In this document: in pieces, positions 7,886 to 15,007 of the stretch | How positions within the stretch are numbered: position 1 is the stretch's first letter | Layout: each line of letters starts with the position of its first letter | Assembly (NCBI GenBank): GCA_020833055.1 | Contig: JAJHQZ010000010.1 | Coordinates: forward strand, 1-35,218 | From: Candidatus Korarchaeum sp. | Lineage (GTDB): Archaea; Korarchaeota; Korarchaeia; Korarchaeales; Korarchaeaceae | DNA: 35,218 nt | Reading direction: 5' to 3' | Notes under the pieces: generated by a model | What the model was told of the DNA's origin: nothing | Databases searched by the model: none | The model's input: only the letters and a program-made list of their open reading frames with translations | Made by a program: the position numbers and the translations under genes

Positions 7886-8692
7886 ATGAAGCTCTGCGTT
7901 AATGACGTGAGCTACTCTTACCCAGATGGGACTAAGGCAATTGAGGGCGTGAGCCTCTGCATCTCCTCAGGCGAGATAGTTTGCCTCTTAGGGCCTAATG
8001 GATCTGGGAAGAGCACGCTCCTCTTACTACTGGCGGGCCTAATAAAGCCGACTTCAGGAACTATAACTCTAGATGGGGAGAATTTAGGGAGGGATTACAG
8101 GAAGATATGCGGTATCCTCTTTCAGAACCCATCCGATCAGTTAATAGCTCCTACTGTGGGAGAGGACGTCTCCTTGGGGCCGAGGCAACTGAAATTGGGA
8201 CATCAGGAGATAGAGAGGAGGGTTAAAGGAGCATTAGAAGCTCTAGAGCTCCTAGGTCTCGAGGATAGATCACCTTTCAGGCTAAGTGGAGGTGAGATCG
8301 CTAGAGTTGCGCTAGCAGGTCTCTTGGCATTGGACCCGGAGGTGTACTTACTGGACGAGCCTTCCTCATCCCTGGATCTGAGGGGCATGGGGGCCCTCAT
8401 GGAGATCCTGAGGGAGCTCAAGGAGAGGGGGAAGATAGTAGTGATAGCTACTCAGGATTCTGATCTAGCCTCAGAAGTCGCGGATAAAGTATATATATTT
8501 AATAAGGGAAAGCTGATCTCCGGGGGAAGAGTGGACATTTTATATGAGGCTCCCCTAGAGGAAATAGGCGTGAAAGCTCCTGCAACAGTGAAGATATGCA
8601 AAGAACTGTCTCATTTCCTCAATGAATGCCCTCTCAGAATGGATGATCTGATAAATACCCTTAAGAGAGCACTTTCATCCTCTAGGGACTAG
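7886..8692 (+). CDS. nikO: ECF transporter ATPase NikO/CbiO
   Basis: This is the ABC ATPase energising the nickel importer. It has Walker A GPNGSGKST (residues 36-44), Q-loop FQNPSDQL, signature LSGGE and Walker B VYLLDEP. The following D-loop SSSLD is also recognisable. The switch-histidine position is occupied by Gln: the family's VIATHD reads VIATQD, with Gln near residue 190. This is unusual and may slow hydrolysis. The C-terminal 60 or so residues are an extension typical of CbiO proteins. The gene starts immediately after the nikQ stop. Its last 18 bp overlap, tail to tail, with nikR on the other strand. Confidence 0.93.
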   Translation: MKLCVNDVSYSYPDGTKAIEGVSLCISSGEIVCLLGPNGSGKSTLLLLLAGLIKPTSGTITLDGENLGRDYRKICGILFQNPSDQLIAPTVGEDVSLGPRQLKLGHQEIERRVKGALEALELLGLEDRSPFRLSGGEIARVALAGLLALDPEVYLLDEPSSSLDLRGMGALMEILRELKERGKIVVIATQDSDLASEVADKVYIFNKGKLISGGRVDILYEAPLEEIGVKAPATVKICKELSHFLNECPLRMDDLINTLKRALSSSRD

Positions 8693-9079
8693 GAAGGGCT
8701 TGAGGACCTCAGCTACACCTAGGGCTTGGAGTTCCTTGAAGAGCTCCCTGACCCTGGAGAGGGGTCCCAGGACCATCAGAACTTCCATGCACCTCTCCTC
8801 ATCGATGTGGACATGAGATGTAGATCTTATCAGATCCAAGTATTTATGCTGGACTCCAGCGATCTCGCTTCCCTTATGATGATCGTAAACCATTATTATA
8901 GCACCAGCAACTTCCCCCTCCACATCGGAGAGGGCCCAGTACCTCTCAGCGATGTAGAGGGTTATAGCTTCGGATATAGCTTTGGATCTGCTCCTCAAAT
9001 TCAGTCGAGAGAGGAGGTAATCCAGATCCCTCATCAGTTCTCTAGGTACAGATATAGCTGTCCTAGATACTCTACTCAT
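8675..9079 (-). CDS. nikR: Nickel-responsive regulator NikR
   Basis: This is a 134-residue ribbon-helix-helix repressor with a C-terminal ACT-like nickel-binding domain. The N-terminal RHH segment (RTAISVPRELMRDLDYLL) binds DNA. Metal ligands are visible as His78, His89, His91 and Cys97 (QHK, HVHIDEERC). They correspond, with a constant offset of two, to E. coli NikR His76, His87, His89 and Cys95. Its location convergent with nikMNQO and near the hyp genes fits control of nickel uptake. A perfect inverted repeat overlaps its own start codon, suggesting autoregulation. Confidence 0.95.
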   Translation of the reverse strand: MSRVSRTAISVPRELMRDLDYLLSRLNLRSRSKAISEAITLYIAERYWALSDVEGEVAGAIIMVYDHHKGSEIAGVQHKYLDLIRSTSHVHIDEERCMEVLMVLGPLSRVRELFKELQALGVAEVLKPFLVPRG

Positions 9080-9097
9080 AGCGCATCGCTACGCTAT
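9078..9097. promoter_or_regulatory. Candidate NikR operator (inverted repeat at the nikR start)
   Basis: ATAGCG and CGCTAT form a perfect six-base inverted repeat separated by eight bases. They overlap the nikR ATG and lie just downstream of an AT-rich promoter-like stretch at about 9099-9120. A dyad of short half-sites with a spacer is what a dimeric RHH regulator needs. Binding is inferred, not shown. Confidence 0.4.
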
Positions 9098-9180
9098 ATT
9101 CAAGTGAAGTATTAATATATGATCGACTGATGTCCCTATCCCATCTATGGGAGGCTCATGATATAAAAATTCAGACATCC

Positions 9181-9198
9181 GATATTTTGTAAAATATC
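9181..9198. promoter_or_regulatory. Perfect 18-bp palindrome in the nikR/CBS intergenic region
   Basis: GATATTTTGTAAAATATC is an uninterrupted 8+2+8 dyad within the AT-rich 269-bp gap (9080-9348) between nikR and the CBS gene. A smaller dyad, CCCATctATGGG, lies at 9140-9151. I see no gene in this gap. The dyads look like operators for dimeric regulators. Confidence 0.4.
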
Positions 9199-9311
9199 AA
9201 TATGAAAAATCCCATCAAAAGTTATTAATTTTCCAGCTCTTTAGGAGTTAAACATATTATTCAATCCTATCAAATATTTTAACGTGAGAAGCGGTAGTGA
9301 CCACTGTCGCA

Positions 9312-9320
9312 TTTAAAATA
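9312..9320 (+). promoter_or_regulatory. Probable TATA box of the CBS gene
   Basis: TTTAAAATA is centred about 33 bp before the TTG start of the CBS-domain gene. The GGTGG ribosome site lies between them. Confidence 0.4.
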
Positions 9321-9348
9321 TTCCATCGATAGATGAGCGGGTGGTATC

Positions 9349-9783
9349 TTGGCCTTCCTGAGGAGGAAGAGGGAGTTACCCCTGAGGGTAGAGGACGTGA
9401 TGACGACCCCAGCTGTCACTATCAAGATGGATGCCCCTGTCGAAGAAGCTGCTAAAATAATGGATGAGAAGAGGATAAGCAGTATATTAGTAGTCGATAA
9501 TAACGGGAAGCTCGTCGGGATATTCACTGACAGGGACCTGAGGTTCGCGGCTGCTAACGGTAAGATAGGGAAGGGTATCCCGATCCACATGCTGATGACG
9601 GAGAACCCGATAACGATAGCCCCGAACGAACCTATAACAGAGGCCCTCAGGAAGATGAGAGATGCAGATGTGAAGCATTTACCGGTCGTAGATAAGGAGA
9701 ATAAGCCTATCGGCGTTATAGCTGTGAGAGACGTCCTAGACGCCGTAATGATGCTGATCCAACTGATGACGGGTCAAGCTTAA
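9349..9783 (+). CDS. Two-CBS-domain protein
   Basis: The 144-residue protein consists almost entirely of a tandem CBS (Bateman) module. The first CBS is at about residues 13-66 (VEDVMTTPAVTI, ISSILVVDNNGKLVGIFTDRDL). The second is at about 80-136 (LMTENPITIAP, VKHLPVVDKENKPIGVIAVRDVLDAV). Such stand-alone proteins bind adenosine nucleotides such as AMP, ATP or SAM, and usually regulate a partner enzyme or channel. No partner is evident here. The start is TTG with GGTGG upstream; the first in-frame ATG, at about residue 18, would cut into the first CBS motif. The next gene converges on it. Confidence 0.9.
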   Translation: MAFLRRKRELPLRVEDVMTTPAVTIKMDAPVEEAAKIMDEKRISSILVVDNNGKLVGIFTDRDLRFAAANGKIGKGIPIHMLMTENPITIAPNEPITEALRKMRDADVKHLPVVDKENKPIGVIAVRDVLDAVMMLIQLMTGQA

Positions 9784-9848
9784 TCCCTCAGCGCCCGAGG
9801 GCTCTCTAAATCATATTTTTGTGAAGAGACCCTCGAATCCCCACTTTC

Positions 9849-10154
9849 TCAAGAAGCTCTCTCAGGAAACATATCCTCAACTTCCCCGCTCACTGGATTC
9901 CACACTTTGAGTTCCGCGCCTTTCTTCTCTTTGGGCTCGAGGAGCAAGCTCCTCCCCTCGGTCTTCGTCCTCACTAAGAAGAACTCCTGAACCCTACCAT
10001 CATCGTGCAGTAGGACTAGCTTGTACTTATCCTCCGTCCTCTCCTTAGTCACTGGATCTCTGTACTCAATTAGGGCGAACCTCCCCCTAGACACTAAGGT
10101 CCTCAGCTCTTTCTTCCCCCTCTTACTCACAGTGATAGCCTCATCTAATGACAT
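9849..10154 (-). CDS. Conserved-looking small protein of unknown function
   Basis: I do not recognise this 101-residue protein. It is highly charged and rich in beta-strand-like alternation (FALIEYRDP, KYKLVLLHDDGRVQEFFLVRT, RSLLLEPKEKK, ELKVWNPVSGE). It has no signal peptide, cysteine motif or membrane segment, and looks like a small cytoplasmic beta-rich protein. The ATG at 10154 lies about 27 bp after a TATA-like TTTAATTA on the minus strand (near 10174-10186), so its mRNA may be leaderless. Codon use resembles its neighbours, which supports a real gene. Confidence 0.65.
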   Translation of the reverse strand: MSLDEAITVSKRGKKELRTLVSRGRFALIEYRDPVTKERTEDKYKLVLLHDDGRVQEFFLVRTKTEGRSLLLEPKEKKGAELKVWNPVSGEVEDMFPERAS

Positions 10155-10185
10155 AAGGAATCGTCCCTCGGAAGCTAATTAAACT

Positions 10186-10503
10186 TTAATAATCGACACC
10201 GACCCTGAATCCACCCTCTTCCTTCGAGATGACCAACCTCAAGCTGTCCCCTACAGTGGGCCTGCCTATCCTGTCGTACTCCTCCTCGTTCAGTATTATA
10301 GTGACCGCTGGTACAGATGGTTGAGCTATCGGGATCGGCAGCCTCATGTACTTCTCCATAGCTCTCATCACTTGGAACATCATAGCCTCCTCCTCGCTCT
10401 CAGGAGGGGGGATCTCCTCTATACCACTAGGCCTGCTCAACGAGAGCACTATACCCGATTGCGTCTTCCTAACTTCAGTCACCTCCAAGCTGAGCGTCAA
10501 CAT
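10186..10503 (-). CDS. Unrecognised ~105-residue protein
   Basis: I placed the start at the ATG at 10503 (MLTLSLEVTEVRK), which is preceded by AGGGGGAT. The upstream in-frame extension would run back into the preceding gene. The protein has a beta-rich N-terminus, an acidic proline-containing middle (EEIPPPESEEEAMMFQ), a short amphipathic helix (VMRAMEKYMRL) and a C-terminal segment EEEYDRIGRPTVGDSLRLVIS. No catalytic or metal-binding motif is obvious. It lies 37 bp downstream of the MobB-like gene on the same strand. A cytoskeletal accessory protein such as arcadin-1 is a possibility by size only, and I cannot support it. Confidence 0.6.
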   Translation of the reverse strand: MLTLSLEVTEVRKTQSGIVLSLSRPSGIEEIPPPESEEEAMMFQVMRAMEKYMRLPIPIAQPSVPAVTIILNEEEYDRIGRPTVGDSLRLVISKEEGGFRVGVDY

Positions 10504-10540
10504 TCCGATCCCCCTAAAGGTACTCCCGCCAATATTAAGC

Positions 10541-11068
10541 TTAACCTTCCAGTTCAGCTCCCAATGGGGAAGGTTGCAAGAGCTTTCTTTTAATCCCTTC
10601 CTCAATTATAGCCCCTATCAACCCCCCTAAATCCTTGAACCCTCCTTCAAAATCCCCTCTCTCCACATACACTCCTACTATAGGTTTTGAGAGCTTCTCG
10701 AGGAGCTGTCTAGCTTCAGGAGGGCTGCTGGCAGTTATAACTTTCAGTACTCTCTCTTCCCTACTTAAGATATCCTCAAATCCGGAGAGGACTATTACAT
10801 CTGGCTCGATAGGGGAGAGGGAGGATATCGCTTTCACTATATCATCGAGCCCTCTCAACGGGAAGTTCGATGAGATAAGGACTTTATCTATTGAGCATGC
10901 CATCCTTAGGCTGGAACCCGCTTCAGCTAGTTCTCTGAGTTCATCCGGAACCCCTATCCTCCTAGTCTGAGTGACAGCAGCTACTCTATAGCTCCTGTTC
11001 GTGAAAGCCCTTATCAAGGGCTTGATGAGGACTCCCTTCCTGCTCCCCATCACTCCCACTATTAGCAA
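10541..11068 (-). CDS. MobB-like P-loop fold protein with degenerate Walker A
   Basis: The 175-residue protein starts with a strand-loop-helix resembling MobB-type nucleotide-binding proteins (IVGVMGSRKGVLIKPLIRAF, then YRVAAVTQTRR). MobB assists molybdopterin guanine dinucleotide synthesis. However, the GxxxxGK[ST] loop is not conserved: GSRKGVLIK lacks the usual Gly-Lys-Thr. A later VIVLSGFED segment matches the second strand region of the fold. Function is therefore uncertain; it may be a divergent or non-hydrolysing relative. The start is a TTG preceded by GAGGTGATC, 4 bp after the upstream NTPase gene ends, so the two are co-transcribed. Confidence 0.45.
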   Translation of the reverse strand: MLIVGVMGSRKGVLIKPLIRAFTNRSYRVAAVTQTRRIGVPDELRELAEAGSSLRMACSIDKVLISSNFPLRGLDDIVKAISSLSPIEPDVIVLSGFEDILSREERVLKVITASSPPEARQLLEKLSKPIVGVYVERGDFEGGFKDLGGLIGAIIEEGIKRKLLQPSPLGAELEG

Positions 11069-11072
11069 GGGA

Positions 11073-11621
<549 letters not shown>

Positions 11622-11683
11622 TTATCGCGCGGTGAGGAGGTGTTGAGTTGTCAGTGGATCCGATGGATGAGATAGAGAGTTAC

Positions 11684-11902
11684 AACCGAAAGCCTCGCCC
11701 TTTAGGGCGGGGATGGATAGAAAAGCTTATAACGCAGACCTAGTAGGAGCATACAACATACTCATAACCCCGAGTCCCGAGAGGGATAGGGGTAATGGGC
11801 CGGAGACCCGGCCCGGGATTGAACCCTCAGGAAGAGGGGATGTAATCCCAAACCTCCTCGCTCTAGGGGAACCCTCGCCCTTCAGGGCGGGGAGGAGGTC
11901 AG
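11684..11902 (+). mobile_element. IS200/IS605-type MITE-like remnant with structured 3' end
   Basis: Two near-identical hairpins bracket a tnpB tail: CCTCGCCCTTTAGGGCGGGG at 11693-11712 and CCTCGCCCTTCAGGGCGGGG at 11873-11892. A third hairpin, GGGCCGG-N4-CCGGCCC, lies at 11797-11814. Such palindromes near the ends, without long terminal inverted repeats, are typical of IS200/IS605 elements. The region over the tnpB 3' end is where the guide (omega/re) RNA scaffold is encoded in this family. The right edge ends in GGTCAG. The left edge follows a TTAC tetranucleotide, the target of some IS605 members. Exact edges are inferred. No transposase gene remains. Confidence 0.6.
11713..11874 (+). pseudogene. 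tnpB: tnpB C-terminal remnant
   Basis: The frame reads DRKAYNADLVGAYNILI, followed by a RDRGNGPETRPG-type tail. The first part matches the conserved C-terminus of archaeal TnpB, where the RuvC Asp-containing NADxxGAxNI motif closes the nuclease fold. Everything upstream, including the earlier RuvC residues and the zinc ribbon, is missing. It is therefore a dead fragment. The reading frame continues past the element edge only because no stop intervenes. Confidence 0.7.
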
Positions 11903-11949
11903 TTCCTGAACTCCATAGCCCCGAAGTTCGGGATAGAGGTGAGCTGAAG

Positions 11950-12954
11950 TCATCTCTCCTCTATGAACTCATCTACAGCTGTACCGAAGTGCCTGGCTCT
12001 CCTCTCCGATACGTAAACTAGTACTCTATCCCCCGGCTTCAGATCAGTCACAGCTACTGTCGAGCCATCTGGTTTGACTAGGGGTATCGTCTCAGCCAGC
12101 TGTAGGACTGTCCATCCCTCCTCCCCATCGCTACTAGCCCTCACTAAGACCATTGGCCTCCTCTCCACTTTAGCCCTACCCACGCTGACCACCCTCCTCC
12201 TACCATCGACCGAGACAGCTAGCACCTCGCTCCCAGCTCTCACCTCCGAGAGGTAAAGCGTCTTCCCACCTGGAGCGAGCAGATAATTCGATACAGCTCC
12301 CGCATTCACCCTGAACTCTCTAGGTGATGTGAAGGGGGATTCTATGTTCTCACTGTGCACTAAGAAGAGGAAGGAGGCTGAGCCCCCGACTAGCATCCCC
12401 TCTCCTTTCGATAGTATCGATGTAGTGTCGACGCAAACCCTATCCCCCATGCCCACTTGCTTGACTTCAGTGACCCTAGCTTCCCTCAAGTTAAGCGGGT
12501 TTACCTCTTCCGAGAGCCTCAGAGCTCCTTCGAGCTGTGCGGAATCCTTCACAGGGATCACCACTCCCTTAACACCGATTTCGAGGACCCCTAAGAGAGA
12601 TCTCGCTTCCTCCAAGTTATCAGCTATAGCGTAAATCCTCTCCCCACCTAATTCAGCTATTATGTTCTCTAGGGGTATTATCTTCCAGCTCTCGCTCTCT
12701 ATAAGAAACTTCCTCTCGCTAGCTTCCCTCCTGAGGATCTCAACATCCTCGGGCCCTCTTATCTTGAAGAGAGTCAGCTCCCCCTCTGAGGGCCACTCGC
12801 TCACCTCTACTATGAGGGAGGGATCTAAATAGCCCTTAAGCCTCTCTTTGACACTCTGATCTACGGCAGCTACTTTAAGTCCCATCTTAATGGCTCTCTC
12901 AATGACCGAGTCAGGAGATGAGTCCGCTAATATAATTAACTCCTTAGATCGCAT
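11950..12954 (-). CDS. aroB': 3-dehydroquinate synthase II (archaeal type)
   Basis: This enzyme makes 3-dehydroquinate from 2-amino-3,7-dideoxy-D-threo-hept-6-ulosonate in the alternative archaeal entry to the shikimate pathway. It replaces classical AroB. The 334-residue product matches the family's length and shows the conserved segments VTEVKQVGMGDRVCVDTTSIL, GEGMLVGGSASFLFLVHSE, FRVNAGAVSNYLLAPGGKTLYLSEV and TVLQLAETIPLV. It fits with aroE and shikimate kinase near 23-24.7 kb. A TATA-like GCTTAAAATGAG on the minus strand at 12973-12984 lies about 27 bp before the ATG, suggesting a leaderless mRNA. Confidence 0.95.
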   Translation of the reverse strand: MRSKELIILADSSPDSVIERAIKMGLKVAAVDQSVKERLKGYLDPSLIVEVSEWPSEGELTLFKIRGPEDVEILRREASERKFLIESESWKIIPLENIIAELGGERIYAIADNLEEARSLLGVLEIGVKGVVIPVKDSAQLEGALRLSEEVNPLNLREARVTEVKQVGMGDRVCVDTTSILSKGEGMLVGGSASFLFLVHSENIESPFTSPREFRVNAGAVSNYLLAPGGKTLYLSEVRAGSEVLAVSVDGRRRVVSVGRAKVERRPMVLVRASSDGEEGWTVLQLAETIPLVKPDGSTVAVTDLKPGDRVLVYVSERRARHFGTAVDEFIEER

Positions 12955-13037
12955 ATCCTGAGGTAGAGTGAGCTCATTTTAAGCGGGGAGTACGAATAGT
13001 TTTGCAATAGTGCTCAGTGATAGGCGCAGGGAATGTT

Positions 13038-13188
13038 CTTTCAATCCTCTTTTCATCGAGACCATGAACAGATTTCTTTATCTGGATCGCGTGAGGAACC
13101 TTTCAATCCTCTTTTCATCGAGACTTCGTGAGTACTTGAGTCATCGTCAATTCGCACTACTTACTTTCAATCCTCTTTTCATCGAGAC
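13038..13188 (-). CRISPR. Three-repeat CRISPR mini-array, no cas genes nearby
   Basis: Three identical 25-bp repeats lie at 13038-13062, 13100-13124 and 13164-13188, separated by unrelated spacers of 37 and 39 bp. Read on the minus strand, each repeat begins GTCTCGATG and ends GGATTGAAAG. The terminal ATTGAAAG is the usual archaeal crRNA 5' handle, so the array is transcribed leftwards from a leader at higher coordinates. No cas gene lies in the window, so processing and interference must come from elsewhere, or the array is a relic. The perfect repeat identity argues against long decay. Confidence 0.93.
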
Positions 13189-13303
13189 TCGGTGCTACTT
13201 ACCGCCACATACCGGGCGCAGAGGAACGGAGGATCTTTTATTTATAAACATTGTGAGTATGCACACGGGAGTCATAGTTAACTTTTCGCTGCTGAGGGAC
13301 CTC
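13189..13303 (-). promoter_or_regulatory. CRISPR leader, homologous to the right half of the dispersed element
   Basis: This sequence begins at the base after the last repeat. It is roughly 85% identical, with small indels, to 21390-21512. A TATA box reads TGTTTATAAATAAAAG on the minus strand (13235-13250). It would start transcription near 13217, about 30 nt before the first repeat, as expected for an archaeal leader. A short dyad (TATG/CATA) lies upstream of the TATA box. The far end abuts the stop of the RACo-like gene at 13306. Confidence 0.75.
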
Positions 13304-13305
13304 CG

Positions 13306-14808
13306 CTAATATCGGAGTCCCCTCTCCCTCAACATCAAGCCCTCGATGAAGATGTCCGGAAAGTTCTGCTTTCCGGTAAGGTCGATGTGCCTCGCTGTCC
13401 TCAGTATGCCCTTAGCTAACTCGTAGGCCCTCCTACTCATCATAATCGATTTAGCCCCAGTGAGAGAGGAGTTGCCGATGGATATGAAGTTATCCTCAGG
13501 AACTGGAGGTATCAATCCTATCCTGAGGGCGTCCTCATACTTCAAATTGCTCCCGAAGGTCCCTGCTATGACTACCCTCTCCGGCTCGATCGAGGCTTCA
13601 TCTATGAGGATCCTCCAAGCTGAGTAAATAGCGCTAACTCCCTTCTGAACTTCCCTGATATCCCTCTGAGTTATCTCTATCTTGGGATCATCTGAAAGAG
13701 AGATAGACCCCTCGAATTCCCTCCTCATCCTCCCGCTCTCATCAATAAATCCTATCCTGAGCATCTCGGCTACAGCCGATATTAGCCCGGAGCCCGTGAG
13801 CCCTAAGGGCCTCCTCGAGTACTTCAACTTCCACCTCCCATCCTCGAATCTAACCTCGCTAACGGCCTCCTCTATCCCCCCCACTCCTCCTGCGTTCATC
13901 TCGAACGCCGAACCTGCTGGAGCTGTAGCCACGAGTACTGAATCGCCCGTATCCAATACTACCTCGCTATTGGTACCGAGATCTATGAGTAAGTAGGGGA
14001 TCCCTATCCCCAGGAGCCTAGTTGTGACTACATCAGCTAGTGCATCGGATCCAGCGAAGCCGCCTATCGCTGGCGGAATTATAGCAATAGCTTCGGGCAG
14101 CTCTATTCCTATCTCTAGAGCTGGAACTGTCAGCCAGTCCTTCAGGGGAGGATCGAAGGGGGCTGAGGAGAGGGATCTTATATCTAGGCCCAGCAGTAAG
14201 GCTTGCATGACGGAATTGGCGACTATAATCAGGGAGGATATACTCTCCCTATCCCCAGTTAGTTTGGATACGAGGGACTCGATCCCCTCCACAGCTAGGA
14301 GCCCCATATCCTCTCCTCTCATCGCCCTCTCGATCCTAGTGATTAGATCGCTCCCCTTAGCGATCTGGGGGTTCCTGACGAAGCTCTCAGCTATTACCTT
14401 CCCGCTACTGAGCTCGATGAGGGAACCGACTATGTTAGTAGTCCCCAGGTCCACAGCTAGGCCTAGGCCGCGCGCATTAGGAAGGTGCGATGTGTCTAGC
14501 TCCAGCTTGGGCATTATCCCCGAGACTGAAGCAGTGGGGACTATCTCAGGTATCTCAACTACGACATCGCTCAACACTCTAGTCATGCAAGCTAATCTCA
14601 TCCCTCTCTCCAGAGCTCCGGAGAGCGCTTCCTCTATCCTAGGTTCAGATACTTCACCCTCAATTATCCTAACGGCACAACCGCCACAGAAACCAGCTCC
14701 GCCGCAAGGTAGGGGGAATCCGAGCTTCTCACTCAAAGCTTCTCCGATTATCTCGCCTCTCTCAACTTCGAGATCGACATCCGAGGGGATTACTTTTATT
14801 CTCACCAT
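13306..14808 (-). CDS. RACo-like reductive activator of corrinoid proteins
   Basis: The protein has an N-terminal plant-type [2Fe-2S] domain with Cys35, Cys41, Cys44 and Cys74 (PCGGAGFCGGC, LAC). A linker and an ASKHA-fold ATPase domain of the DUF4445 type follow (GLAVDLGTTNIVGSLI, LLIDLGTNSEVVL, AGTFGSN). This layout is that of RACo proteins, which use ATP to drive reduction of inactive Co(II) corrinoid cofactors back to Co(I). The C-terminal [4Fe-4S] pair of RamA is absent. No corrinoid protein gene is adjacent; the nearest methyltransferase is the MetE-like gene at 22 kb. I chose the ATG at 14808; another in-frame ATG lies at 14817. A TATA box (minus, 14833-14846) makes either nearly leaderless. 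About 500 residues. Confidence 0.85.
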   Translation of the reverse strand: MVRIKVIPSDVDLEVERGEIIGEALSEKLGFPLPCGGAGFCGGCAVRIIEGEVSEPRIEEALSGALERGMRLACMTRVLSDVVVEIPEIVPTASVSGIMPKLELDTSHLPNARGLGLAVDLGTTNIVGSLIELSSGKVIAESFVRNPQIAKGSDLITRIERAMRGEDMGLLAVEGIESLVSKLTGDRESISSLIIVANSVMQALLLGLDIRSLSSAPFDPPLKDWLTVPALEIGIELPEAIAIIPPAIGGFAGSDALADVVTTRLLGIGIPYLLIDLGTNSEVVLDTGDSVLVATAPAGSAFEMNAGGVGGIEEAVSEVRFEDGRWKLKYSRRPLGLTGSGLISAVAEMLRIGFIDESGRMRREFEGSISLSDDPKIEITQRDIREVQKGVSAIYSAWRILIDEASIEPERVVIAGTFGSNLKYEDALRIGLIPPVPEDNFISIGNSSLTGAKSIMMSRRAYELAKGILRTARHIDLTGKQNFPDIFIEGLMLRERGLRY

Positions 14809-15007
14809 GACAAGCATTCGCGTATGAGGACCTCTTAAACATAATACTGATAGCTCCTAGAGTGGGAGAGTGAATCTATCAAGGAGACATACGGGGAGGA
14901 AGATAGTTTAAGGTTGGCTTAACTGTGGGATCATTATAATGAAAGGGCTGCTGAGCTAATAATAAAATTACGTTCAGATTAATTAGTTAAGCTCATAAAA
15001 ATTAGAA

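Larger units (their letters stand above)
11648..11947 (+). other. Possible tiny gene split by the tnpB-derived insertion
   Basis: A strong start signal (AGGAGGTG, then TTG at 11648) reads MSVDPMDEIESY up to 11683, where the tnpB-derived sequence begins. After the element, the same frame continues FLNSIAPKFGIEVS and stops at 11945-11947. Removing 11684-11902 (219 bp, 73 codons) would join the two flanks in frame into about 26 codons. As it stands, the frame hits a TAG at 11741. This could be a disrupted small gene or a chance arrangement. Confidence 0.3.

Noticed and set aside
11713-12021. A 102-residue protein starting MDRKAYNADL
   Set aside because: It is the dead tnpB tail plus read-through into the flank and into the end of the opposite aroB' gene, not an independent gene.
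13010-13309. An open reading frame running through the CRISPR repeats and leader
   Set aside because: The translation repeats SFNPLFIETM-like units that are simply the CRISPR repeat read as protein. There is no start signal and no family resemblance.
14024-14827. A 267-residue plus-strand reading frame opposite the RACo-like gene
   Set aside because: It is the antisense shadow of a well-supported gene. Its composition is Ser/Pro/Ile-rich noise without motifs.
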